A DNA stretch of 64,000 nucleotides from Allosalinactinospora lopnorensis (GCF_000981225.1 NZ_LAJC01000023.1:1-64000); one strand, 5' to 3'; positions 31,430-39,975 are shown, numbered from the stretch's first letter. Notes: generated from the sequence alone by a model not told the origin. Translations and numbers: made by a program.

Positions 31430-32212
31430 GTGAGTGAGATGCAGCGGGTTGTTGACGAGTTCAGTGCCAACGGACTCCTGGCCGCCATACGGTGGGCCCA
31501 CCTGTCGGCGGCCCGAACTAGCCTGGCCAACCACTTGCCCCGCGAGGGCTACACGACGAACCGGACCCGGGGAACCTCTCTGTACGAACTGACGGTGGAA
31601 CGCATGGATCGCGTCGCTCAGTGCGGTGCGTTCCAACCCGATCCGTCCACACCGGAAGATGGTCGTGACCTCCTCCACGATGGCATCGACCCGGACCTTC
31701 CACTGGGCGACGTTCTGCTCCCGCCTGGCCATGTCATCCGAGACGACATCCGTGGATCAGAGGGTTGGCGTTTCGGTGAGTGGCGCTGGCTGCGCGCTTC
31801 CTTCAAGTTCGGCGAGGTCAGCAAGATCCGTTGGAGGGGCCTGACCAAGCAACAGGTGGCCGCCCAGGACTGCGTGGATTACCCTGCTCTGTTTCCCATT
31901 GACGAGAACGAGAAACTGCATGCACTTTTCGGGGTCGACCTCTCCCAAACCCTGGTGGTCGCCCAGGCTCTGGACTCCACTACCCAGGACTCGCAGCTGT
32001 ACATCGGACGCCCTCGCCTGAACACCGACAGCGATTCTTCCTGGTACTGGCTGTACGATCTGCTCGGCGCACCACCTGACGCCGGTCGGTCGGGGATCGA
32101 CCGCACGCCGACCTCGCCCGTACCCGAGGCTCCTCGCGAGGTTGCCGACGCCCCAGTGCGCCTGCGTCCGGCGCCCACGACCCCTGGAAAGCGTTCCACT
32201 GATCAAGGATGA
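31430..32212 (+). CDS. Hypothetical protein coupled to the XRE-ImmA gene
   Basis: A 260-residue soluble protein with no family I recognise. It has no membrane segment, a helical N-terminus (MSEMQRVVDEFSANGLLAAI) and a Pro-rich tail after about residue 220. I chose the GTG at 31430 because a -10-like hexamer lies immediately upstream (leaderless) and upstream sequence in the same frame is not protein-like. Its stop overlaps the ATG of the metallopeptidase gene (ATGA). In many regulator-ImmA pairs the partner is the target of cleavage, so this protein could be the target or effector (inference). Confidence 0.55.
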   Translation: MSEMQRVVDEFSANGLLAAIRWAHLSAARTSLANHLPREGYTTNRTRGTSLYELTVERMDRVAQCGAFQPDPSTPEDGRDLLHDGIDPDLPLGDVLLPPGHVIRDDIRGSEGWRFGEWRWLRASFKFGEVSKIRWRGLTKQQVAAQDCVDYPALFPIDENEKLHALFGVDLSQTLVVAQALDSTTQDSQLYIGRPRLNTDSDSSWYWLYDLLGAPPDAGRSGIDRTPTSPVPEAPREVADAPVRLRPAPTTPGKRSTDQG

Positions 32213-33393
32213 CCAACCGACTCCGTGACGTGGCCGCCGTGTTCGACGGCGGCCGACTCACCCTTGCGCGCAACCTGGCTGGTATGCGTAAGAATGCTCT
32301 GGCCACCCAGGTCGGCAAGAGCCCCACAGCGGTCGCCGGTTACGAGAACGGGGCTATGCGCCCTGCAGCCACGACCGTGGCCGAACTCGCTCTGGCTCTC
32401 CAGGTCGACCCCGAGTTCTTTCTGCCCCGACCGGGGGCCATGAACGCCACCAGCTCTCCTGCGCACTTTCGTTCACTGCGCTCGACAACCCAGCTTGCAC
32501 GCGACCAGGCCTACGCCTACGGCCAACTAGTGGTCGATGTCGCTGCGGCCGTCGAGCGCCATGTCGAGTTTCCCGGCCGTAACTTCCCGCTCATCCCCGT
32601 CGTGGGAGAGGAACCGGACAGGAACGCTCCGGAAGAAGCGGCTGGACAGCTCCGGAAGGAGTGGGGTCTCGCGGAGGGGCCGGTCGGACATCTGGTGCGC
32701 CTAGTAGAGAACCACGGGGGCTTGGTTGTATTCACACCACCGGGTGTCTCCGCGGTCGACGCCTATTCCTTCGATTCCGCTCTGCGTCCGGTTATCCTAC
32801 TTAACCCGCTTAAGGACGATTACTTTCGTCAACGGTTCGATGTCGCCCACGAATTGGGCCACTTGGTCATGCACATCGACGCCGAACCTGGTGGACGGGT
32901 GGTCGAGAACCAGGCCCACCGTTTCGCGGCCGAGTTGCTCATGCCCGCCGAGCAGGTCATCGACCAGCTACCGGCTCGCGCTGACTGGCAGGCGTTACAG
33001 CGTCTCAAACAACACTGGAACGTGAGCCTGCAGGCGCTGCTGTTTCGTGCCCGCACACTGGGGGTCATGCGGGAGGTGACCTATCGCAACGCCATGGCCT
33101 CTTTGGCGCAGAAGGGGTGGCGGCGGCGCGAGCCCGGACCGATGCCGGTGCTGGAACAGCCGTCCCTTCTACCGGGAGCGGTTGAACTGCTTGCCAAGGA
33201 GGCAGGGGTCGAGGGGGCTACTTTGGCGGATGAGTGTGGTGCCCCTCTCGGCTTGTTCTCCACGATCACCTCCCGGGCTCCTCGCGGTTCGGGGAAGGCC
33301 CACGAGGGTCAAAAGGAGCAGACCGGGGAGGATGAATCGCACCATGGCGACAAAGTCGTGTCGTTATTGGACCGCATGTCCTCGGAGGAGTAA
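32209..33393 (+). CDS. XRE-type regulator with ImmA/IrrE metallopeptidase domain
   Basis: A 394-residue fusion. The N-terminal helix-turn-helix (about residues 15-65, ATQVGKSPTAVAGYENGAMR) binds DNA. The ImmA/IrrE peptidase domain has the zinc motif VAHELGHLVMH near residue 215 and the downstream ENQAHRFAAELLMPA with its third ligand region. Enzymes of this family cleave repressors or antitoxins to switch on mobile elements or stress responses. The charged C-terminal tail is not conserved. Intact, and translationally coupled to the gene before it. Confidence 0.85.
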   Translation: MTNRLRDVAAVFDGGRLTLARNLAGMRKNALATQVGKSPTAVAGYENGAMRPAATTVAELALALQVDPEFFLPRPGAMNATSSPAHFRSLRSTTQLARDQAYAYGQLVVDVAAAVERHVEFPGRNFPLIPVVGEEPDRNAPEEAAGQLRKEWGLAEGPVGHLVRLVENHGGLVVFTPPGVSAVDAYSFDSALRPVILLNPLKDDYFRQRFDVAHELGHLVMHIDAEPGGRVVENQAHRFAAELLMPAEQVIDQLPARADWQALQRLKQHWNVSLQALLFRARTLGVMREVTYRNAMASLAQKGWRRREPGPMPVLEQPSLLPGAVELLAKEAGVEGATLADECGAPLGLFSTITSRAPRGSGKAHEGQKEQTGEDESHHGDKVVSLLDRMSSEE

Positions 33394-33690
33394 TGGCGGC
33401 CGCTTGTACCCAACCTGCTCATGTGAGCCAACTCTTCCTAGCCGAGCGAGGGTTGGACGTCGTCACACGGCCACGACGGTCCCAGCGTCACACCCACCAC
33501 CGCTGACCAGCGAAGCCGCCTGAAATACAAGCCCGCCACCTGTCAACTGAACAGTGAAGATGGGACGTGGCTCCGGGCGTGAGCTTTCCCCGCTTGCACG
33601 GACGCGCCAGCTTCCCCCTCCTACGCCACCGCATCCTCCTCGAATGACACCACTCTCAGTCACCACCGAAAGTGGGACAGAGCCCTTAAC

Positions 33691-34698
33691 TTGACGAACC
33701 CCATCCGCGCGGTCTATCTCCGTGAAGCCGATGTGCTTCCGGTGCTGGACGAGTGGCTGGCCACCCTGTTTGACCCCACCCGACGCCGAGCCACCATTCG
33801 CCTGCTCGCCGAGTCGCAGCGGGAAAACGACGCCGACCAGGCCGCTCGGCGCGCGGCTGAGGAGAAGATCGCCGGGTGTGACGCGAAGCTGGCCCGCTAT
33901 CGCGCCGCGTTAGAGGCCGGAACGGATCCGGAAGTCGTGGCTGAATGGATCCGGGAGGTCAAGCCTGACCGGGCGCTAGCCAACGCCCAACTTGCCGAAC
34001 AGAAGGATTACCCTCAGCGACTCGATGAAGACGAGGTCGCCGCCCACCTGGACGCGATAGGAGACGTCTCAACCATGATCCGCCACGCCGACCGTGAGGC
34101 GAAGAGCGCCCTCTACAACGGGCTGGATCTTCGCCTGACCTACCACCCCGTAGAACGCAAAGTGCGAGCCGAGGCGAACCTCAACTCGCACGACATGTAC
34201 AAACGGTCGTGTCCGAGGGGGGACTTGAACCCCCATGCCCTTAACCTACTGGGGGCCTCAGATGGCCTTGGGACTCGCGGTAGGTCGGCCGATTACGTGC
34301 GAAAACTCTTCCGGCTGATTCTCGCGGTTTCCCGCCCTCACCTGGCGTCATGTGCACTGAATGTGCATCGCTTGGGCGTCGTTACTGGGCCTGCTCCCCG
34401 TAGCTTCCGTGGCCCACCGGACACAGGACTCACCCTTATCAGCTCGATCATGGGTCACCGTAGACGCCTGCTGTGCTGGGATCGGAGTCCGGCGAAGGTC
34501 GTTCCGATCGTGCGGTGGCAGGTGGCGTTGCTGTCACTACTGCTGTCAATTGCTGAGCTCATACCTGTCATCGCTGTATCCAGGATTATGTTCTTGGTCA
34601 TACCGCTCACAGCAGCCCAGCGCTCACGCGGGCAACGGAAACGCATCTCGCGAGTTCTCCCCGCTTCTCGCCTGCTTCTTATAGCTAGATGGAACTAG
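33691..34698 (+). pseudogene. Large serine recombinase, C-terminal part, running into the AICE
   Basis: The first 175 or so residues match the tail of large serine recombinases: the coiled coil (ARRAAEEKIAGCDAKLARYR, DPEVVAEWIREVK) and the last strand LYNGLDLRLTYHP. The end, RSCPRGDLNPHAL, is the frame read through the tRNA-Leu 3' end that forms the left attachment site. Beyond it the open frame to 34698 is AICE DNA without homology to recombinases. Together with the 29.2-29.8 kb part it makes one interrupted gene: the split falls after the zinc ribbon, where TNPIRAVYLREAD resumes. Confidence 0.65.
34209..34245. repeat. Left attachment site (attL) of the AICE
   Basis: A 37-bp copy of the 3' part of the tRNA-Leu gene, identical to 46292-46328. 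Outside these bounds the two places differ. It includes the T-loop region and acceptor 3' strand, but the bases that would encode CCA are different here. Confidence 0.9.
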
Positions 34699-34733
34699 TG
34701 CTGGGCAAGGACCAATTGTGAGATCATATATGA

Positions 34734-35867
34734 GTGTCACATAAGGAAAGAACAGACAAGCTTTCCCCCAGTGAAAAGGCTAGGCGTATAGGGCAACGAG
34801 CAGTCAACGCCTCTCGAATGTTCTTCGAAGAGAACGGCCTAATTTTCCATGAAATTGATTTGCGGAATGATGCTGGAAAAGATGTGATATTAGACCTTGG
34901 GCGATCTGAAAAAGATTTAGGGTTGACGGTGTCGCTGCAAATCAAAGGAGGGGATAAATATAAGCGCAAGTCTGGACATGTCATCGAAATAAACTCGCGA
35001 TTGCGTAGTCTCTGGCTCAACAGCAATACGCCAATTTTTGTAGTCGCCCAAGATCCGAATGACGGGGAGCTCTACTGGGGGAACCTTAAGGAGATGGCGG
35101 AAAGAGCTCCTCAAGAGTCGAAGAGTGCTTATCTATATCCTGACCAGAAGTTGACCCCGAATGGGATTAGTGACTTCCTTGAAGCCGCAAGGACTGAATG
35201 CAAGAGGCAGCAAGGAAATCTCTTTCTGAGGCTATTTGGCGAGGATGAATTAGAGAAGCAGTCTGCTCTTTTTGACTGTCTCGCAGTGGGGCGGAATGAT
35301 CCGCGCTATTTTCGCTTGCTCCGCTCGCTACTATTAAGCTTCAGAGACCAGAACACCTATCTCTCCGCCGTCCGTATATTGTCACATGCAACTCCGCATC
35401 CCGACATCTTCTGGCATAATGGCAACATTGTCCCTACCGATGTTAGGCGCGATATTGCAAAATGTTTCCGTTGGGCGCCGAACGAGATTTCCATGCTAAT
35501 CTCCCGCCTTCCCAAAGAGGAAGGAATATGGGAGCGAGGGACCATATCCCAGAGCCTCTACATGCTCCTCGTCGAGGACCCGGCACTAGACTGGTCTCTT
35601 GACCGTCTCATCACGGAATCATTTCGAACTGACGAAATGACATGGAGAAGCACCTGGATTGCAGCTGAGCCGTTCGGCCCGAAATGGGTTAATGCGGACC
35701 GCAAGCAAATAATATTTGCAGTCTTAGCCTTAATGATCTTCTTGGCGGACTCTCCAGAAGCGAGATTGGAAGAAATACGTGAAAGACTTCCAGGCATCCA
35801 AAAGCTCGCATTCTTCCGAGAAATTGCGCTGCTAGTTGAAGAGTACGGCGGAATTGGTCTCTTCTAA
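34734..35867 (+). CDS. DUF4365 protein, putative PD-(D/E)XK nuclease-like
   Basis: A 377-residue protein starting at GTG. The N-terminal 150 residues fit DUF4365: INRAVNASRMFFEENG-like helix, then DVILDLGRSEKDLGLTVSLQ followed by IKGGDKY, in the position of the nuclease motif where D and QxK replace (D/E)xK. The remaining 220 residues are helical and unassigned. The gene is clearly AT-rich with many A/T-ending codons, unlike everything around it, so it was acquired recently from another source. It stands alone just inside attL, a usual place for phage-defence cargo. Confidence 0.65.
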   Translation: MSHKERTDKLSPSEKARRIGQRAVNASRMFFEENGLIFHEIDLRNDAGKDVILDLGRSEKDLGLTVSLQIKGGDKYKRKSGHVIEINSRLRSLWLNSNTPIFVVAQDPNDGELYWGNLKEMAERAPQESKSAYLYPDQKLTPNGISDFLEAARTECKRQQGNLFLRLFGEDELEKQSALFDCLAVGRNDPRYFRLLRSLLLSFRDQNTYLSAVRILSHATPHPDIFWHNGNIVPTDVRRDIAKCFRWAPNEISMLISRLPKEEGIWERGTISQSLYMLLVEDPALDWSLDRLITESFRTDEMTWRSTWIAAEPFGPKWVNADRKQIIFAVLALMIFLADSPEARLEEIRERLPGIQKLAFFREIALLVEEYGGIGLF

Positions 35868-36449
35868 CATGTCCTGCTTTTTCCTTGGAGTCGGGAATTG
35901 ATTCAGCAGGTATTTATACCTAAATTGAGGAGCCTGTTGGTCGCACTTTCTTGGTCTCTCCTTCTTTTGAGGCCGCCCAGGAACGCTGCTCCTTCCAGGG
36001 AGCGCTACAGCGATCGGTCTGAGGCTTGAGGAGTCTTCTGATGAGATAAGGGTCGCTCTTGTTCCAATGGCCCAAAGTTGTTCACCACACGACTGGGTTC
36101 GCTACCTTGCTGGCGCGGGGCCAGACCGGCCGGAGAGCCGCAGCCAGCCACCGTCCGGCGCCGTACCTGGCAGGGCGTGCACATGACCGCATGCGGAGGA
36201 GGCCGGGAGACTTTGGGCGGTGTCCTGTCTGGCTCTGGCAGGACCATGCCGGGGGCCAATTACGCTCGACCAATTGGAGAGGGCCATGGGCCCTCACCCT
36301 GCGAAGCAATGCACTCGGCCCCCGGCTTGGTCCTGGAGGATCCTGAGCCTGAGAGGTGCCTAAAGTCTCCCGGCCTCCGACCTTGCTGCTACCTCACACG
36401 CGCCCTCAGGCACGGGCTACATTCGATTCTTGGTGTCCTATTCCGGTAG

Positions 36450-36500
36450 CTGTCCGCCGCTCGGGACCGGGCGGCAGCCCGCAGCCCGAGCGGCGGACAG
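36450..36500. repeat. 16-bp perfect inverted repeat
   Basis: CTGTCCGCCGCTCGGG at 36450-36465 and its exact reverse complement at 36485-36500, with a 19-base GC-rich spacer. The stem would be very stable. Confidence 0.7.
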
Positions 36501-36509
36501 CAGGCCGGA

Positions 36510-36532
36510 GCGACGGCGCGAAGCGCCGTCGC
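36510..36532. terminator. 10-bp hairpin with GAA loop
   Basis: GCGACGGCGC, GAA, GCGCCGTCGC: a perfect 10-bp stem with a 3-base loop, nine bases after the 16-bp inverted repeat. It could end the minus-strand transcript of the HAD unit or be part of an origin-like structure. There is no T-run. Confidence 0.45.
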
Positions 36533-36684
36533 CTTGATCCCATACAGCCCAATTCGGCAGTGCTGGGACTAGACAGGTGATCGGAACTGGGCACTGGAGC
36601 GTCCGTTTGAGGGTTCCTTTCGTGAGAGTTGGCGTTCCGTGGTCCCTGACTAGGGCGAGCATCTTGGTCAGGACCGTTTTCGTG

Positions 36685-36900
36685 TCAAGTGTCGCGGACG
36701 ACGGACAGGTGACGGGCGGGTGCGCCCTGGCGTGCACGTCGGGCGATGATCGCTTGGGCCTCGTCTAGGGCGGCCTCCTCGGCGGCCTGCATAGAGATCA
36801 GGTCCATTCGAGCCAGGGCGACCTCACGAGCCAGATCGTCCAGACGGGTGTGTAGGGCTTCAATCCGATCTATAAGCCGGCGGCGACGGAAGAACAGCAT
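36685..36900 (-). CDS. Small basic coiled-coil protein
   Basis: A 71-residue protein: MLFFRRRRLIDRIEALHTRL, then DDLAREVALARMDLISMQ, a continuous amphipathic helix, and an Arg-rich tail (RRARQGAPARHL). The ATG at 36900 has GGAGG at 7 bases. It lies 34 bases downstream of the HAD gene on the same strand, so the two probably form one transcript. Function unknown. Confidence 0.6.
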   Translation of the reverse strand: MLFFRRRRLIDRIEALHTRLDDLAREVALARMDLISMQAAEEAALDEAQAIIARRARQGAPARHLSVVRDT

Positions 36901-36934
36901 CGGTCCTCCAAATTGGGGAGACAGGAGAGTGGTA

Positions 36935-37645
36935 TCAGGTGTCCGTGAAGGGAATTCCAAGCGCGGTAAGCAGTGCCGTATGGTCGCGGGCATCGGGTAG
37001 AACGGTCTCCGGTCTGGCATCTCGCAGTTGGTTGATTGACGTTCTTCCGGTAGCGACGGCAATGACACGGGCTCCCCCCTGGTCGCCTGCGTAGACATCG
37101 CGGACAGTGTCACCGATGAGGATGGTTTCCTCGCGAGAGAATGGATACCCATGTTTAGTCTCGGCGCGCTTCTGCGCAATCGATACCAGGTGAGGTCGAT
37201 GTGATTCGTCGTCGCCGTAGGCGCCGATATCCAGTTCAAGGGACTGCGAGAGGCCGAAGATGTCCAGTTTTGCTGTAGCTGCTGCACGGGTATTCCCTGA
37301 GAGAACACTCTGCACGACACGGGGTGTGCGCCCGAGACTGTCCAGGGCTTCCAGGATTCCGGGAAGGATCTCGCCTCGGCGTAGAAGCTCTTCGGCGCGC
37401 CTTTTGTATCCTTCCGCTTGAGTTTTTGCGAATATTGAGAAGTACTCGGGCGCTTCCTCAATCCCATGCATGGCGAGTGTTTCACGGAAGAGGTCGGGTT
37501 CGGTGTGCCCGGTGGCCTCGGGCATGTCTTTCATCACTTGCCCGGTTGCCGCCGCAAAAGCCTCTCCGAATATCTCGCGCCCTACACCGCCGGTCTTGAT
37601 AAGCGTGTGGTCGATGTCCCATAGAATAAGCAGCGGCGAACGCAT
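36935..37645 (-). CDS. HAD-superfamily phosphatase
   Basis: A 236-residue haloacid-dehalogenase-like hydrolase. Motif I is LWDIDHTLIKTGG with the nucleophile Asp and acid/base Asp; motif II is SVLSGNTRAAATAKL; the motif IV acidic pair lies in ILIGDTVRDVYAG. A helical cap lies between motifs I and II, as in phosphoglycolate-phosphatase-like members. The substrate is probably a small phosphorylated metabolite but is not known. pSAM2 carries a Nudix hydrolase (Pif) that limits re-entry of the element. Whether this HAD enzyme plays a similar part is speculation. Confidence 0.8.
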   Translation of the reverse strand: MRSPLLILWDIDHTLIKTGGVGREIFGEAFAAATGQVMKDMPEATGHTEPDLFRETLAMHGIEEAPEYFSIFAKTQAEGYKRRAEELLRRGEILPGILEALDSLGRTPRVVQSVLSGNTRAAATAKLDIFGLSQSLELDIGAYGDDESHRPHLVSIAQKRAETKHGYPFSREETILIGDTVRDVYAGDQGGARVIAVATGRTSINQLRDARPETVLPDARDHTALLTALGIPFTDT

Positions 37646-37745
37646 CCTACTCGCATCTCCAGATTCTGGTTTTCCTCTTTACGATGACTTGACCACGCTC
37701 TAAAATGATGCTGGCTGTATAGGTCTTCTCGTTCTGGGTGTGGTC

Positions 37746-38957
37746 ATGGGGTCCTCGTCGGAGATTCCGGTCGGTGAATGTCTGAAGTTCTACCGTACGG
37801 GTCAGAAGAAGACACAAGCCGTCGTTGCTGGTCTGGCCGGGGTGAGCGAGGACTACTTGTCCCAGATCGAACGCGGGCTGAAGTCCCCCACGATCACTCT
37901 GCTCCACCGCTTCTCCCGCATCCTTGGTGTACCGGTCTCTTCCCTGCTGGGTGAACCCAAAATCGAGCAAGACGGGGAGGTGCACCCTGTCGCCTCCGAC
38001 ATCAATCGTGCCTTGATCATGCCCCCGCAGTCGCGCGGAGAGGTCGCACCGGACGACATCGAGAGCCTCAAAGACCGGGTGAACTCCGCGTGGCAGATAT
38101 GGCAGAACTCCCCGCACCGCTTCACCGAAGGCTCTGACGTGCTCCCCGCACTGGTCGAAGACGTACAGGCCGCCGCTCGGGCACTGGAGCACGCGGATCC
38201 TGAGCATCGCCGTGCCGTTAACCGTGTGTCCGCTGACCTGTACTTCCTCCTTCGCACCTTCACCAAGCGGATAGGCAGGGTGGACCTCTCTCTCCTGGTC
38301 GCTGACCGCGGGATCCAAGTCGCTGAAGCTGCTGATGACCCCCTCCGCGTAGCGGGTGCCCGTTGGAACCTCGCTCATGTTCTCCTCGCCCAGGACGATG
38401 CGGATGGCGCCGAAGACGTTGTGATGCATGCTGCCGAAGGGGTGCGTACCGAACTTGGTGACACGACGGAGTCCGTTGCCATGCAGGGGGCGCTCTGGCT
38501 CACGGGAGCGGTGGCGTCCGTGCGTAACGGCGACCACTGGACCGCACATGGCAGGATCCGTGAGTATGCGGGTCCAGCCGCTGAGCGGGCCGGTGAAGGC
38601 AACGTGATGTGGACGGCTTTCGGACCGACCAATGTTCAGTTGCACGCCGTGAGCATTGAGATGGAGTCGGGAGAGTCGGCCGAAGCTCTTCGCCTCGCAG
38701 ATACCGTTGACCCGACACGTACTTCCTCGATCGAGCGCCAGACCACGTTTTCCCTGGAAGTCGCACGCTCTTACGAACAGCGTCGCGACGATGCCGCTGT
38801 ACTCATCCACCTGCTCAACGCTGAAGGAACAGGGCCGGAGGACATGAAGTACAACCTGCTCGCCCGGGATCTCGTTCGGGGTCTCAACAAGCGTGCCCGC
38901 CCCACCTTCGCTCCCCAGGTGCGGGCTCTGGCCCGCCGCGTCGGGCTGTACGAGTAA
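37746..38957 (+). CDS. XRE-family regulator with TPR-like C-terminal region
   Basis: About 403 residues. The N-terminal helix-turn-helix reads QAVVAGLAGVSEDYLSQIER followed by GLKSPTITLLHRFSRILGVP. The rest is all helical with repeat-like pairs (AVNRVSADLYFLLRTFTKRI, RVAGARWNLAHVLLAQDDAD), like TPR regulators of actinomycetes that sense a peptide or protein. Start: ATG at 37746; an in-frame GTG lies two codons earlier and neither has a good ribosome site. It is read away from the HAD unit across a 100-bp shared promoter region, so it may control it. Intact. Confidence 0.75.
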   Translation: MGSSSEIPVGECLKFYRTGQKKTQAVVAGLAGVSEDYLSQIERGLKSPTITLLHRFSRILGVPVSSLLGEPKIEQDGEVHPVASDINRALIMPPQSRGEVAPDDIESLKDRVNSAWQIWQNSPHRFTEGSDVLPALVEDVQAAARALEHADPEHRRAVNRVSADLYFLLRTFTKRIGRVDLSLLVADRGIQVAEAADDPLRVAGARWNLAHVLLAQDDADGAEDVVMHAAEGVRTELGDTTESVAMQGALWLTGAVASVRNGDHWTAHGRIREYAGPAAERAGEGNVMWTAFGPTNVQLHAVSIEMESGESAEALRLADTVDPTRTSSIERQTTFSLEVARSYEQRRDDAAVLIHLLNAEGTGPEDMKYNLLARDLVRGLNKRARPTFAPQVRALARRVGLYE

Positions 38958-39042
38958 CCCGGTCTGCTGGTCTACCCGAGCTGAGAGTTCGGGTTCTTGG
39001 CCGCTTCCCGTCATAGCGTTCTGGTCCAACCACGGCGCGGCT

Positions 39043-39234
39043 ATGAAGGGGATGTGCGCTTTGGAGACCACTGCTGTCACCACGTCGGTGCGTTGCCGGT
39101 CCTGTCGTGGGCGGGGGCGCAAGAGCGTGCGACCGCGTCGGGTGGTCGTGGTGAGCCCTAAGCCGGGCACCTCCGGCGCGATTCGTCCCGTCTGGTGCTC
39201 CGCCTGCGATGGGACCGGTAAGAGCGCCGCGTAA
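39043..39234 (+). CDS. Small protein with two CxxC zinc-finger-like motifs
   Basis: A 63-residue protein. CRSCRGRG near residue 17 and CSACDGTG near residue 52 are DnaJ-type CxxCxGxG half-knuckles that would bind one zinc. The spacer is basic. Two ATGs (39043, 39052) are possible. Proteins like this are found as hypothetical genes in AICEs between cargo and core. A hairpin follows the stop. Confidence 0.5.
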   Translation: MKGMCALETTAVTTSVRCRSCRGRGRKSVRPRRVVVVSPKPGTSGAIRPVWCSACDGTGKSAA

Positions 39235-39249
39235 ACCAAGACGAACAGA

Positions 39250-39278
39250 CCCCCGCGACGGCTGCCACCGTCCGGGGG
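39250..39278. terminator. GC-rich hairpin terminator
   Basis: CCCCCG-c-GACGG, a 6-base loop, CCGTC-CGGGGG: an 11-bp stem with one bulged base, 16 bases after the stop of the zinc-finger gene. Confidence 0.6.
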
Positions 39279-39303
39279 CGTGGCCACCAGCTAACGGGAG
39301 CTG

Positions 39304-39450
39304 ATGACGTTGCCTATCCTGCCATCGCGTCGAAGCGCGCGAATCCGCCCATACCTGCGTGTTCTAGAGGATCGCAGGTTGGTAGAAAACCACTCGTTTG
39401 CCCAGTTCGCCGGACTGGCTGTCCTGGCTGGACTCGGGATGCTGAGGTGA
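39304..39450 (+). CDS. 48-residue small protein, coupled to the next gene
   Basis: A short open frame starts at ATG with GGGAG upstream, encodes a basic N-terminus (RRSARIRPYLRVLEDRRLVE) and a hydrophobic end (FAQFAGLAVLAGLGMLR), and ends in a TGA that overlaps the GTG of the next gene (GTGA). The ribosome site and the overlap are the reasons to accept it. No family is recognised. Confidence 0.4.
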   Translation: MTLPILPSRRSARIRPYLRVLEDRRLVENHSFAQFAGLAVLAGLGMLR

Positions 39451-39734
39451 GCGCCAACGCGGACCCGCTGTTGCGGCTGCTCCAAGAGCGCTATGCCGAG
39501 CGGTGGAGGATCCGGCGCACCGAGCATCTGTGGATCGCTGCGGCGGTGGATCCCGATGCCGACCACGCGCCGACCCTGGTCGAGGACGATATCGAGGTCT
39601 TCGTGGGGCAACTGGAAGACCCGCCGGCCCGGGTGGGGCGTGGGCATTCGCTGCTGTCGGCGTCGTGGTTCGCTCAACGGCTGACCGAAGTGCGCGACGG
39701 GGTGTATCGCGACCCCACGCCTCCGATGGCGTGA
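39447..39734 (+). CDS. Hypothetical AICE protein
   Basis: A 95-residue soluble protein beginning MSANADPLLRLLQERYAERW and containing IRRTEHLWIAAAVDPDAD and EDDIEVFVGQLEDPP. Start is the GTG coupled to the small frame before it. It lies just before the core replication/transfer genes. Function unknown. Confidence 0.6.
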   Translation: MSANADPLLRLLQERYAERWRIRRTEHLWIAAAVDPDADHAPTLVEDDIEVFVGQLEDPPARVGRGHSLLSASWFAQRLTEVRDGVYRDPTPPMA

Positions 39735-39823
39735 CGGATGTGCCGCGCCTCCGGGTGCCTTGGTAACGGCCTTCCCACCGGGTCCGCGCGGCACCGTGCA
39801 CCGCCCCCGGGGGGGCGTGTGCT

Positions 39824-39869
39824 GGAGGCCGGGGTCTCCCCTTCCCCCTTCAGGGGCGTCCCGGCCTCC
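39824..39869. terminator. Long hairpin before the GntR gene
   Basis: GGAGGCCGGG at 39824-39833 pairs with CCCGGCCTCC at 39860-39869, and a CCCCT/AGGGG pair lies inside. It separates the small-protein unit from the GntR gene and probably ends the upstream transcript. Confidence 0.5.
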
Positions 39870-39975
39870 CCGGAATCGAAAGCCGTAGACGGTAGTGCCC
39901 CCAGATCATGACAGGTCAGGGCGGCGCCAGTATGCTGCTTGATCAGATGAGTACTAGAGCCATTGGGCGGTCGTC

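Larger units (their letters stand above)
35868..36684. other. Non-coding stretch with hairpins inside the AICE
   Basis: About 820 bases. Frames here are short and without domains. The right part holds two strong inverted repeats described separately. It may contain control sequences of the element such as a transfer or replication locus (inference). Confidence 0.45.

Noticed and set aside
30923-31732. Minus-strand 269-codon frame overlapping the start of the ImmA operon
   Set aside because: Overlaps the better supported plus-strand gene at 31430 and has no domain.
37689-37723. TTGACC / TATAGG promoter before the XRE-TPR gene
   Set aside because: The distance between the two boxes is about 23 bp, too long for a normal sigma-70-type promoter.
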